Below, piece by piece: positions 29,269 to 37,634 of a stretch of DNA of 39,757 nt (its first letter is position 1; each line of letters opens with the position of its first letter). The notes under the pieces are model-generated. The model ran no database searches. It was not told the DNA's origin and worked only from the letters and a program-made list of their open reading frames with translations. A program made the translations under genes and the position numbers. Source of the stretch: Acidobacteriota bacterium. GTDB taxonomy: Bacteria; Actinomycetota; Actinomycetes; Actinomycetales; Microbacteriaceae. The DNA lies in contig JABBOB010000027.1 in NCBI GenBank assembly GCA_019352055.1, positions 1 through 39,757 of the forward strand, in the 5' to 3' direction.

Positions 29269-30909
29269 GTGCCGCCGACGAACCGCGACCTGACCGATCC
29301 CAGCTGGTGGCGGACCGCCGTCGTCTACCAGGTCTATCCCCGCAGCTTCGCGGACGGGAACGGCGACGGCATCGGCGACCTCGCCGGCCTGATCGACCGC
29401 GTGCCCTACCTCGCGCGGCTCGGTATCGACGCGGTCTGGCTCAGCCCGTTCTACCCGTCCGCGCTCGCCGACGGCGGGTACGACGTCGACGACTACTGCG
29501 ACGTCGATCCGCGCATCGGCACGCTCGCGCAGTTCGACGAGCTGGTGGCGGCGCTGCACGACCAAGGGATCCGCGTCGTCGTCGACATCGTCCCGAACCA
29601 CTCCGGCTCCGGGCACCGCTGGTTCCAGGCCGCGCTCGCCGCGGGCCCCGGTTCGAGCGAGCGGGGGCGCTACATCTTCCGCGACGGGCTCGGAACGTCG
29701 GGGGAGCTGCCGCCGTCGGACTGGGTGAGCCACTTCGGCGGCTCCGCCTGGACGCGGGTGCCCGACGGCCAGTGGTACCTGCACCTGTTCGCGCCGGAGC
29801 AGCCCGACTTCGACTGGAGCAACCCGGAGGTGCGCGAGGAGTTCCACCGGATCCTCCGGTTCTGGGCGGACCGCGGCGTCGACGGCTTCCGGGTCGATGT
29901 CGCGCACGCGCTCGCGAAGGATCTCACCGAGCCGTTCGCGAGCTACCCGCGCATCCACCGGGACGTGCTGAAGGACGACGGCACCGACGTGCTGTTCGAC
30001 CGCGACGAGGTGCACGACATCTTCCGCGGCTGGCGGTCGGTGATGGACGAGTACGACCCGCCGCGCTCCGCCGTCGCGGAGGCCTGGGCGGCACCCGCTC
30101 GGCTTCCCCTGTACGCCCGCCCCGACGAGCTCGGCCAGACGTTCGAGTTCGACCTCGTCGTCGAGCCGTGGGACGCGGCGCGGTTCCGCGACAGCATCCG
30201 GAACGCGCTCGAGCGCGCCCGCGCGGCCGGTGCGTCGTCGACCTGGGTGCTGTCGAACCACGACCTGGTGCGGCATGCGAGCCGATTCGGCCTGCCTGCG
30301 GGGACCGACCTGGCCTCCTGGCTCATGACCCACGGCACCGATCCGGTCGAGGACCGCGAGGCGGGGCTCGCGCGCGCCCGGGCGGGTAGCCTCCTGCTGC
30401 TCGCGCTGCCCGGATCCGCCTACCTCTACCAGGGCGAGGAGCTCGGGCTGCCGGAGGTGGCGGACCTGTCCTTCGACGCGCTCGAGGACCCGATCTGGGA
30501 TCGGCACGGTCACACCGAGAAGGGGCGCGACGGCACCCGTGTGCCGCTGCCGTGGACCCCGGACGGCCCGTCGTTCGGGTTCGGCTCCGGCGGCTCCCAC
30601 CTTCCGCAGCCGGCGTGGTTCGCCGACTTCGCGGTGTCGGTGGAGGACGCGGATCCGGGATCGACGCTGAACCTCTACCGGCGTGCGATCGCGATGCGCA
30701 CCGCACTGCTCGCCGGGGACGGCGTCCGGTTCGCCGACGACCGCGAGGGCGTCATCGAGGTGCTGCGCGACGGGGCGTGGCGGTCGATCACGACGTTCGG
30801 GGTCTCGGCCGAGCTGCCCGACGGCGAGCTCCTGCTGTCGAGCGCGCCGATCGGCGCCGACCGGGTGCTCCCCCCCGACGCGACGGCCTGGATCCGCGAC
30901 GCCGGATGA
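29269..30909 (+). CDS. GH13 family alpha-glucosidase (copy 2)
   Basis: A 546-residue cytoplasmic GH13 glucosidase. Barrel start is VVYQVYPRSFADGNGDGIGD; region I is DIVPNHS; the nucleophile is Asp210 in GFRVDVAHALAK; the acid/base is Glu271 in AVAEAW; Asp332 is in LSNHDLVRH. All three carboxylates and the NHD motif are intact, unlike copy 1. GSAYLYQGEELGLPEV follows. The two copies share length, motif spacing and many blocks, indicating paralogy. The GTG at 29269 is set by the preceding TATGGT box. Its stop overlaps the next gene by 4 bases (ATGA). Hydrolysis of imported maltose/trehalose-like alpha-glucosides is inferred. Confidence 0.93.
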   Translation: MPPTNRDLTDPSWWRTAVVYQVYPRSFADGNGDGIGDLAGLIDRVPYLARLGIDAVWLSPFYPSALADGGYDVDDYCDVDPRIGTLAQFDELVAALHDQGIRVVVDIVPNHSGSGHRWFQAALAAGPGSSERGRYIFRDGLGTSGELPPSDWVSHFGGSAWTRVPDGQWYLHLFAPEQPDFDWSNPEVREEFHRILRFWADRGVDGFRVDVAHALAKDLTEPFASYPRIHRDVLKDDGTDVLFDRDEVHDIFRGWRSVMDEYDPPRSAVAEAWAAPARLPLYARPDELGQTFEFDLVVEPWDAARFRDSIRNALERARAAGASSTWVLSNHDLVRHASRFGLPAGTDLASWLMTHGTDPVEDREAGLARARAGSLLLLALPGSAYLYQGEELGLPEVADLSFDALEDPIWDRHGHTEKGRDGTRVPLPWTPDGPSFGFGSGGSHLPQPAWFADFAVSVEDADPGSTLNLYRRAIAMRTALLAGDGVRFADDREGVIEVLRDGAWRSITTFGVSAELPDGELLLSSAPIGADRVLPPDATAWIRDAG

Positions 30910-31661
30910 CCGGCGGCGGGGCACCCGAGCCGGGTGAGCGGCTCGAAGGGGGCAACAGCAACGCCCCGGTCCGCTTCGGCGACCGCGTGCACCGGGTCGC
31001 AGGGCCCTGGTCGCGGACGGTGCACGCCTACCTGCGCCACCTGCGCGCGAAGGGCGTGGACCTGGTACCCGAGCCCTTCGGGTTCGACGCCGAAGGGCGC
31101 GAGGTGCTCTCCTTCCTGCCCGGGAGCGTCCCCGCGTACCCGTTGCCCGACGTGGTGTGGACGGACGCCTTCCTGGTGCAGGCGGCGCACGCGCTGCGCC
31201 GGCTGCACGACGCGAGCATCGGGTTCGATCGGACCGGAGCCGTCTGGCAGCAGCCGGTGCGCGCGAGCGGCGAGGTCGTCTCGATCAACGACTTCGCGCC
31301 CCACAACCTCGTGCTCGACGGTGACCGGATCATCGGGGTCATCGACCTCGACCAGGCCTCGCCCGGTCCACGGGTGCGCGACCTCGCGCACCTCGCGTAC
31401 CGGCTGGTGCCGCTGACCGCGCCGTCGAATCGGGACGGCAGGCCGATCCCGATCGAGGCTCGGGGTCGTCGGCTCCGGCTGCTCGCGGACGCCTACGGGG
31501 ACATGGCCCCCGCGGCGATCCTCGTCGCGGTCGAGCCGCTGCTCGACGACATCGCGGATCATGCGGACCGTGCTGGGCGCCCGGATCATGCGGCGCTCTA
31601 CCGGACGGACGCAGCGCTGCTGCCGGAGGTCGCGCCCCGACTGCTCGGCGCTGCGGGCTGA
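30906..31661 (+). CDS. Phosphotransferase (APH-fold) family protein
   Basis: A 251-residue protein of the aminoglycoside/choline kinase fold. The catalytic-loop block is SINDFAPHNLVLD (residues 126-138) with Asp129 and Asn134, followed by the metal-binding region VIDLDQASPGPR (Asp147/Asp149), and then VRDLAHLAYRLVPL. The position occupied by His in the usual HxDxxxxN motif is Ile127. The N-terminal lobe is short. It is translationally coupled to the second GH13 gene (ATGA). A role in phosphorylating a sugar released by the glucosidase is possible, since maltokinases share this fold, but small-molecule kinases of unknown substrate are common in actinobacteria. Confidence 0.8.
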   Translation: MTGGGAPEPGERLEGGNSNAPVRFGDRVHRVAGPWSRTVHAYLRHLRAKGVDLVPEPFGFDAEGREVLSFLPGSVPAYPLPDVVWTDAFLVQAAHALRRLHDASIGFDRTGAVWQQPVRASGEVVSINDFAPHNLVLDGDRIIGVIDLDQASPGPRVRDLAHLAYRLVPLTAPSNRDGRPIPIEARGRRLRLLADAYGDMAPAAILVAVEPLLDDIADHADRAGRPDHAALYRTDAALLPEVAPRLLGAAG

Positions 31662-31694
31662 CGCATCCCCCGCAGCGGCATATGAGGGACCCGG

Positions 31695-32171
31695 TCAGTC
31701 GCCCATGACGCGCGCCTCGTCGGCGCCGCTGATGCCGGACACCTCGGTGTCCGCGAACCGCTCGAAGGCCGGGTTCTCGTCCGCCCGCTCCGCGCTGCTG
31801 AGGACGTCGCTCTCCGCTGTGCCGTCCGAGTCGCCGTCCAGCCGATCGATGACCCCGTTCGTCTGGTCGAAGACGTGGCCGACCGAGTCCTCGCCCGCGA
31901 GAGCGCCGAGTCCTCCGGAGGGTGCGATCGGCGCTTCGGGTGCGCTCGGCGCCGCCGGTACGGCGGGCTCTGACGGCGCGGCGGACGGGGTCGGAGCGTC
32001 CGCGACTGCGCGGTCGGACACGTCCCCGCGCCTCGGCACGCCTGCGACGCCACCGGTCGTGTCGTTCTCGAACAGGTCGGCGTGCATGGTGGAGCCGGAG
32101 TCCTCGCCGGTTCGGCGCGATCGGTCGACGTCGGCTCCGCTGCGCGCGGGGGTGGGGGTGCTGTCGCTCAT
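31695..32171 (-). CDS. Acidic, low-complexity hypothetical protein
   Basis: A 158-residue protein dominated by Asp, Glu, Ser, Ala and Pro, with an Ala/Pro/Ser linker in the middle (about residues 58-90). Few hydrophobic runs suggest intrinsic disorder. The C-terminal part (VFDQTNGVIDRLDGDSDGTAE and ERFADTEVSGISGADEARV) is the least repetitive. No family recognised. The ATG at 32171 (MSDSTPTPARSG) is preferred; an upstream in-frame ATG at 32282 would overlap the divergent ABC gene. It is convergent with the APH-fold gene. Confidence 0.65.
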   Translation of the reverse strand: MSDSTPTPARSGADVDRSRRTGEDSGSTMHADLFENDTTGGVAGVPRRGDVSDRAVADAPTPSAAPSEPAVPAAPSAPEAPIAPSGGLGALAGEDSVGHVFDQTNGVIDRLDGDSDGTAESDVLSSAERADENPAFERFADTEVSGISGADEARVMGD

Positions 32172-32274
32172 GCGTGCGACGGTAGGAGCGCGGTCTGCGA
32201 GCGGCCCGACCCTCCCCTGATCGCGTTCCGAGAACATGCGCAGACCCGGCTCCGGGCCCGAATACCCTTCACCG

Positions 32275-34134
32275 GTGAGCATGCGGGCGATTCGCGGATC
32301 GAGGCAGGACTCGTCGGCGCTCCGCGAGGAGAACGCGAAGGCGCCGCGGATCCCGGACTTCGGTCGGCGGATCCGGGAGCTGTTCCAGCCCTACCGGAAC
32401 CGGCTGATCCTGACCGTCGCGCTCGTGCTGGTGACGGCAGCGCTCACCGTCGTCCCCCCGCTGCTCACGCAGCAGGCGTTCGACCAGGGCCTCTTCCCCA
32501 AGGGTGGCCCGAACCTGTCGCGCCTCCTCCAGGTCGTCGGCGGCATGGTCGGCATCTATGTCGTGTCCCAGCTGCTCGGGGTGGCGCAGACCTACCTCAC
32601 CGCCACGATCGGCAACGGCGTCACCGCGTCGCTCCGCGAGCGGCTCTTCAGCCGCCTCGAGGAGATGGAGCTCGGGTTCTTCACCCGCACGCGCACCGGG
32701 GTGATCCAGTCGCGGCTCGCGAACGACGTGGGCGGTGTCGCGAACGTCCTCTCGACCACCGTCTCGTCGGTCGTCGGCAACACAGTGACGGTGATCGCGG
32801 CGTTCGTCGCGATGTTCCTGCTCAGCTGGCAGCTCGCGCTGATCGCCATCGTCCTGCTGCCTCTGCTCGCCGTGGTGCAGCGCAGCGTCGGACAGCGCCG
32901 GGCCCGCATCGCGACGAAGGTGCAGGAGTCGCTCTCCGAGCTCTCCGCGATCACGCAGGAGGCGCTGTCGGTCTCCGGGATCCTGCTCTCCAAGGCGTTC
33001 ACGCGGCAGCGTCAGGAGACGGCCCGCTACACGGCGGAGAGCACCAGGCAGCTGCAGCTGCAGGTGCGTCAGGAGATGTCGGGGCAGGGCTTCTTCGCGA
33101 CCGTGCAGATCTTCCTGCTCATCGTGCCGGCGATCGTCTACCTGGTCGCCGGCCTGCTGCTCAGCAACGGCGTCGCCATCACGGCCGGCACCATCGTCGC
33201 CTTCACCACGGTGCAGGCGCGGCTGACCTGGCCGCTGATGGGGCTGCTGCGGGTCGCGCTCGACCTGCAGACCTCCTCCGCCCTGTTCGCGCGCATCTTC
33301 GAGTACCTGGACCTGAAGCCCGCGATCGCGGACCGCGCGGACGCCGTGCCCGTGCCGCCCGGCCACGCCGTCGGCCGGGTCGAGTTCGACCGGGTCGGGT
33401 TCGCCTATCCCGGTGGTCCCGGGCAGGAGCCGGTGGAGATCCTGCGCGACGTGAGCTTCTCGGTCGAGCCGGGTGCCTCCGTCGCCCTCGTCGGGCCGTC
33501 GGGCGCCGGCAAGACCACGATCGGGTACCTGGTCCCGCGGCTGTACGACGCGACGAGCGGATCGGTGCGCTTCGGCGGCATCGACGTGAAGCGGCTGCAG
33601 CAGGAGTCCCTGCTGTCCTCGATCGGCATCGTCAGCCAGGAGACGTACCTCTTCCACGCGACCATCCGCGACAACCTGCGGTACGCGAAGCCCGACGCGA
33701 CCGACGAGGAGATCCGTGCAGCGGCGGTGGGCGCGAACCTGCACGAGACGATCGAGCGGTTTCCCGACGGCTACGAGACCGTGGTGGGGGAGCGCGGTTA
33801 CCGCCTCTCCGGCGGCGAGAAGCAGCGCATCGCGATCGCCCGCGTGCTGCTGAAGAACCCGCCGGTCGTGATCCTCGACGAGGCGACGAGCGCGCTCGAC
33901 ACGATGTCGGAGCGGGTCGTCCAGGAGGCGCTCGATGCCGCCTCCGCCGGTCGCACGACGATCGCCATCGCCCACCGGCTGTCCACCGTCGTCGACTCCG
34001 ACGAGATCCTCGTCGTCGACGGCGGCCGGATCGTCGAGCGCGGCACCCATCCCGAGCTCCTCCGCCTCGACGGCCTGTACGCCAGGCTCGCGGCCGAGCA
34101 GTCCGCCGAGGCCGAGGAGTCCCTCTCGGCCTGA
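32275..34134 (+). CDS. ABC transporter, fused membrane and ATPase domains (exporter type)
   Basis: A 619-residue half-transporter. Residues ~35-330 are an exporter-type membrane domain with six helices, including LTVALVLVTAALTVVPPLLT. From about residue 365 the nucleotide-binding domain follows: Walker A GPSGAGKTT with Lys413, Q-loop VSQETYLF, signature RLSGGEKQR, Walker B VVILDEATSALD, and H-loop AIAHRLSTV. It would act as a homodimer, or with a partner not seen here. The GTG at 32275 starts 6 bases after TACCCT (leaderless pattern); ATG 32281 and ATG 32236 are alternatives. It precedes two glycosyltransferase genes, so export of a lipid-linked or envelope compound is a reasonable but unproven idea. 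Confidence 0.92.
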   Translation: MSMRAIRGSRQDSSALREENAKAPRIPDFGRRIRELFQPYRNRLILTVALVLVTAALTVVPPLLTQQAFDQGLFPKGGPNLSRLLQVVGGMVGIYVVSQLLGVAQTYLTATIGNGVTASLRERLFSRLEEMELGFFTRTRTGVIQSRLANDVGGVANVLSTTVSSVVGNTVTVIAAFVAMFLLSWQLALIAIVLLPLLAVVQRSVGQRRARIATKVQESLSELSAITQEALSVSGILLSKAFTRQRQETARYTAESTRQLQLQVRQEMSGQGFFATVQIFLLIVPAIVYLVAGLLLSNGVAITAGTIVAFTTVQARLTWPLMGLLRVALDLQTSSALFARIFEYLDLKPAIADRADAVPVPPGHAVGRVEFDRVGFAYPGGPGQEPVEILRDVSFSVEPGASVALVGPSGAGKTTIGYLVPRLYDATSGSVRFGGIDVKRLQQESLLSSIGIVSQETYLFHATIRDNLRYAKPDATDEEIRAAAVGANLHETIERFPDGYETVVGERGYRLSGGEKQRIAIARVLLKNPPVVILDEATSALDTMSERVVQEALDAASAGRTTIAIAHRLSTVVDSDEILVVDGGRIVERGTHPELLRLDGLYARLAAEQSAEAEESLSA

Positions 34135-34202
34135 TCGGGTGCGAACGGGCTCCATCGGTCCGCCATAGGGGCGGCATAGTGTCGCCGCCCATCCTCGTCC
34201 CC

Positions 34203-35459
34203 ATGCCCGATCGCCAGCACGTGCTCGACGTCGAGATCGTCGTGCCCGTGTACAACGAGGCGCACATCCTGCAGGAGAGCATCGGGCGGCTGCACGGCTA
34301 CCTCACGGAGCACCTCCCGGTGGCCTGGACGATCACGATCGTCGACAACGCCAGCACCGACACGACGTTCGCTGCGGCACGGACCCTCGCGGGAGCGCTG
34401 CCCGCCGTGACCGCGGTGCACCTCGACCGCAAGGGCCGCGGGCACGCGCTCAAGACCGCGTGGGGCGCCTCCGACGCCCAGGTGCTCGCCTACCTCGACG
34501 TCGACCTCTCGACCGATCTCGCCGGGCTGTCCCCGCTGATCGCCCCGCTGCTGTCGGGCCACTCGGACGTCGCGATCGGCACCCGACTCAGCCGAGGCAG
34601 CCGGGTGGTGCGGGGCACGAAGCGCGAGTTCATCTCCCGCTCCTACAACGGGATCGTCCGCACGGTGCTGTCCACGTCGTTCACGGACGCCCAGTGCGGG
34701 TTCAAGGCCATCACGAGGACCGCGGCAGAGCGCCTGCTGCCCCTGGTCCGCGACGACGCCTGGTTCTTCGACACCGAGCTCCTCGTGCTCGCGGAACGGT
34801 CCGGTCTGCGGATCCACGAAGTCCCGGTGGACTGGCAGGACGACCCGGACAGCCGGGTCGACATCGCGCAGACCGCGAAGGACGACCTCCGCGGCATCCT
34901 GCGCCTGTTCGGGGACCTGTCCCGGCATCGCCTGCCGGTCGAGGCGATCGCGGAGGAGCTCGGCCGTCGCCCGCTCGCCCCGGCGACCCGGCCGGGCTTC
35001 CGGAGTCAGGTGATCCGGTTCGCCGCGGTCGGGGGCGCCTCGACGATCGCGTATGCGCTGCTCTACCTGATGCTGCGCCCGCTGTTCGGCGGCCAGGCGG
35101 CCAACTTCCTCTCCCTGCTGCTCACCGCTGTCGGCAACACCTGGGCGAACCGATGGTTCACCTTCGGCGTCATCGGCCGGCTCGGTGTCGTCCGGCACCA
35201 GCTGCAGGGACTCGTGGTCTTCGGCATCGCCTGGGGGATCACGTCCGGCTCGCTGCTCGGGCTGCACGCGGCGGAGCCGCAGGCGTCACCGGTCGCCGAG
35301 ATCCTCGTGCTGACCGCCGCCAACCTCGTGGCGACGCTCGTGCGGTTCGTCCTCCTCCGCGGCTGGGTGTTCCGCTCCCACCGCTCCGCCCCCGAGTCGT
35401 CCGAGCGCCCAGGCGCTTCGGCATCGCCGTCCGAGACCCCGATGGAGCTCATCACGTGA
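34203..35459 (+). CDS. Fused family-2 glycosyltransferase and GtrA-like protein
   Basis: A 418-residue fusion. Residues ~8-235 are a GT2 domain of the dolichol-phosphate-mannose-synthase type: EIVVPVYNEAHILQES, TIVDNASTDTT, the metal-binding DVD in LAYLDVDLSTD, and QCGFKAITR. Residues ~265-385 are a GtrA-like four-helix membrane domain (FAAVGGASTIAYALLYLML, NFLSLLLTAVGNTWANRWFTFG). Such fusions make a polyprenyl-phosphate sugar and present or flip it. The ATG at 34203 is chosen because TAGTGT (34177-34182) looks like its -10 box; the GTG at 34179 would add 8 residues. It overlaps the GT39 gene by 4 bases. Confidence 0.9.
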   Translation: MPDRQHVLDVEIVVPVYNEAHILQESIGRLHGYLTEHLPVAWTITIVDNASTDTTFAAARTLAGALPAVTAVHLDRKGRGHALKTAWGASDAQVLAYLDVDLSTDLAGLSPLIAPLLSGHSDVAIGTRLSRGSRVVRGTKREFISRSYNGIVRTVLSTSFTDAQCGFKAITRTAAERLLPLVRDDAWFFDTELLVLAERSGLRIHEVPVDWQDDPDSRVDIAQTAKDDLRGILRLFGDLSRHRLPVEAIAEELGRRPLAPATRPGFRSQVIRFAAVGGASTIAYALLYLMLRPLFGGQAANFLSLLLTAVGNTWANRWFTFGVIGRLGVVRHQLQGLVVFGIAWGITSGSLLGLHAAEPQASPVAEILVLTAANLVATLVRFVLLRGWVFRSHRSAPESSERPGASASPSETPMELIT

Positions 35460-37540
35460 CCTCGACCACCACCGATTCCCCGACCGCAGCGGGCGCCTCC
35501 GTGTCGGACGGGCTCGGCGCCCGCCTGCGGGCGCTCCCGATCGCCCTCTGGCGCGGCCGCGCGGCCGACGCCGCATGGGTACGCCCCGCGCTCCTCGGGC
35601 TCCTCGCGGCCACCGCGCTGCTGTACCTGTGGAACCTCACCGCGAGCGGGTGGGCGAATGCGTTCTACTCCGCCGCCGTGCAAGCGGGCGCCTCGAACTG
35701 GGAGGCGTTCCTCTACGGCTCCTCCGACGCGGGCAACTCGATCACGGTCGACAAGCCACCGGCATCGCTCTGGGTGATGGCGCTGTCCGTGCGGCTCTTC
35801 GGTCTCTCCTCCTTCAGCATCCTGCTGCCTGAGGCGATCATGGGCGTGCTGACGGTCGCCCTCGTGTACGCGATCGTGCGGCGGCACCTCTCGCCGCAGG
35901 CGGGACTGATCGCCGGCGGCGTCACTGCCCTGACCCCGGTCGCGGTCCTGATGTTCCGGTTCAACAACCCGGACGCGCTGCTCGTGCTGCTGCTCACCCT
36001 CGCGACCTACCTGACGATGCGCGGCATCGAGGACGGGCGCATCCGATGGGTGCTGTGGGCCGGCGTCGCGGTGGGCTTGGCGTTCCTCACCAAGCAGCTG
36101 CAGGCGTTCGTGATCCTGCCCGTGCTCGTGGGCGTCTACCTGTACGCGTCCCCGCGCCGGATCGGCACCCGGTTCGCCCACCTGTTCGCCGCGCTCGGCG
36201 CGCTGGTCGTGTCCGCCGGATGGTGGGTGGCGATCGTCACCCTGGTGCCCGCGAGCATGCGCCCGTACATCGGCGGCTCGCAGAGCAACAGCTTCCTCGA
36301 GCTCACCTTCGGCTACAACGGGTTCGGCCGCCTCACCGGCAACGAGACCGGGTCGGTGACGGGCGGCGGTGGCGCCACCACGGCAGGCGGCGTGTGGGGC
36401 TCCACCGGCATCGGCCGCATGTTCTCGAGCGAGTTCGGCACCCAGATCGCGTGGCTCCTCCCTGCTGCGCTCGCGCTGCTCGTGGTCGGGATGGTCGTGC
36501 TCCGGCGCCGCCCGCACGTCGACGGCGCGCGGGCGGTCGTGCTGCTGCTGGGGGGCACGCTGCTCGTCACCGGCGCCGCGTTCAGCTTCGGCGCGGGCAT
36601 CATCCACCCCTATTACGCGGTCGCGCTCGCTCCGGCGATCGGCGGGCTGGTCGGCGCCGGCGCCTGGTTGCTCTGGGAGCGCCGCGGCGCGCTCTGGGCC
36701 CGGATCGTCGCTGCGGTCGTGGTGCTCGGCACCGCGTGGTGGAGCGTGGCGCTGATGTCGGAGGCATCCGCCTTCCTCCCGTGGCTGAGGGTCGTGGTGG
36801 TCATGGCCGGGGTGCTCGCCGCGGTCGCGCTCGTCGCGCTGCCCTGGGTCCGGGCGTTCGGCCCGATCGCCGTGAGTGCTGCGCTCGTGGCCGCGCTCAC
36901 GGCGCCGCTGGCCTGGTCCGTGAACACGACCCTGACGGCGCACACCGGGTCGTTGCCCACTGCGGGACCGGCGGTCGCCAGCACGCGCTTCGGCGGCGGC
37001 CCGGGACAGCGTGGGGCGTTCGGCGGCCAGCGTCCGCAGGGCTTCGGCGCGCAGGGCGGGTTCGGCGGCCGAGTGAGGACACCCGGCGGCTTCGGGGGCG
37101 CTCCGCGCGGCACCGGTCAGTCGTTCGGGGGCCTGCGCCAGGGCGGCTTCGTCGGCGGCCTGCTCGGCGGAGAGGTGAATGTCGCAGCAGCGACGGTGAG
37201 CGCCCTGCAGGCGGACGCGTCGAAGTACACCTGGGCTGCTGCAGCGGTCGGCTCGCAGTCGGCGGCGACCTTCCAGCTCGCCTCCGGCGAGGCGGTGATG
37301 CCGGTCGGCGGCTTCAACGGCAGCGACCCGTCCCCGACCCTCGCACAGTTCCAGCAGTACGTCGCGGACGGCAGGATCCACTACTTCGTCGCCGGGATCG
37401 GCGGGTTCGGTCGGGCCAACGGGGGATCCAGCATCTCGTCGGAGATCACCGCGTGGGTGGAGTCGAGGTTCGCGTCGACGACGGTCGGCGGCGTGACCCT
37501 GTACGACCTCACATCCGGAACCTCCACCGCGGGAGCGTGA
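35456..37540 (+). CDS. GT39-family membrane glycosyltransferase, YkcB-like
   Basis: A 694-residue multispanning GT-C enzyme. The first extracytoplasmic loop carries the expected acidic, active-site-type segment around SSDAGNSITVDKPPASLW. About twelve helices follow to residue ~500. Residues ~511-573 are Gly/Phe/Arg-rich (FGGGPGQRGAFGG and similar), and the last ~120 residues form a soluble domain with ISSEITAWVESRF, as in YkcA/YkcB-type putative mannosyltransferases. It would use the polyprenyl-phosphate sugar made by the GT2-GtrA protein to modify an external acceptor. The GTG at 35456 overlaps the GT2-GtrA stop (GTGA), indicating a dedicated pair. Confidence 0.9.
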   Translation: MTSTTTDSPTAAGASVSDGLGARLRALPIALWRGRAADAAWVRPALLGLLAATALLYLWNLTASGWANAFYSAAVQAGASNWEAFLYGSSDAGNSITVDKPPASLWVMALSVRLFGLSSFSILLPEAIMGVLTVALVYAIVRRHLSPQAGLIAGGVTALTPVAVLMFRFNNPDALLVLLLTLATYLTMRGIEDGRIRWVLWAGVAVGLAFLTKQLQAFVILPVLVGVYLYASPRRIGTRFAHLFAALGALVVSAGWWVAIVTLVPASMRPYIGGSQSNSFLELTFGYNGFGRLTGNETGSVTGGGGATTAGGVWGSTGIGRMFSSEFGTQIAWLLPAALALLVVGMVVLRRRPHVDGARAVVLLLGGTLLVTGAAFSFGAGIIHPYYAVALAPAIGGLVGAGAWLLWERRGALWARIVAAVVVLGTAWWSVALMSEASAFLPWLRVVVVMAGVLAAVALVALPWVRAFGPIAVSAALVAALTAPLAWSVNTTLTAHTGSLPTAGPAVASTRFGGGPGQRGAFGGQRPQGFGAQGGFGGRVRTPGGFGGAPRGTGQSFGGLRQGGFVGGLLGGEVNVAAATVSALQADASKYTWAAAAVGSQSAATFQLASGEAVMPVGGFNGSDPSPTLAQFQQYVADGRIHYFVAGIGGFGRANGGSSISSEITAWVESRFASTTVGGVTLYDLTSGTSTAGA

Positions 37541-37634
37541 CCGACGGGTCCGACCGTCCGGGGTCCGAGATGCGACGGATCCAGTCGTGGGAATCCGTTC
37601 TCACGATCGCTTCCACAGTCGGTACGGTCGATGC

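Noticed and set aside
32082-34178. In-frame upstream extension of the GT2-GtrA frame through the ABC gene
   Set aside because: The extension is in another frame of the ABC exporter and has no recognisable domain; the GT2 domain begins right after 34203.
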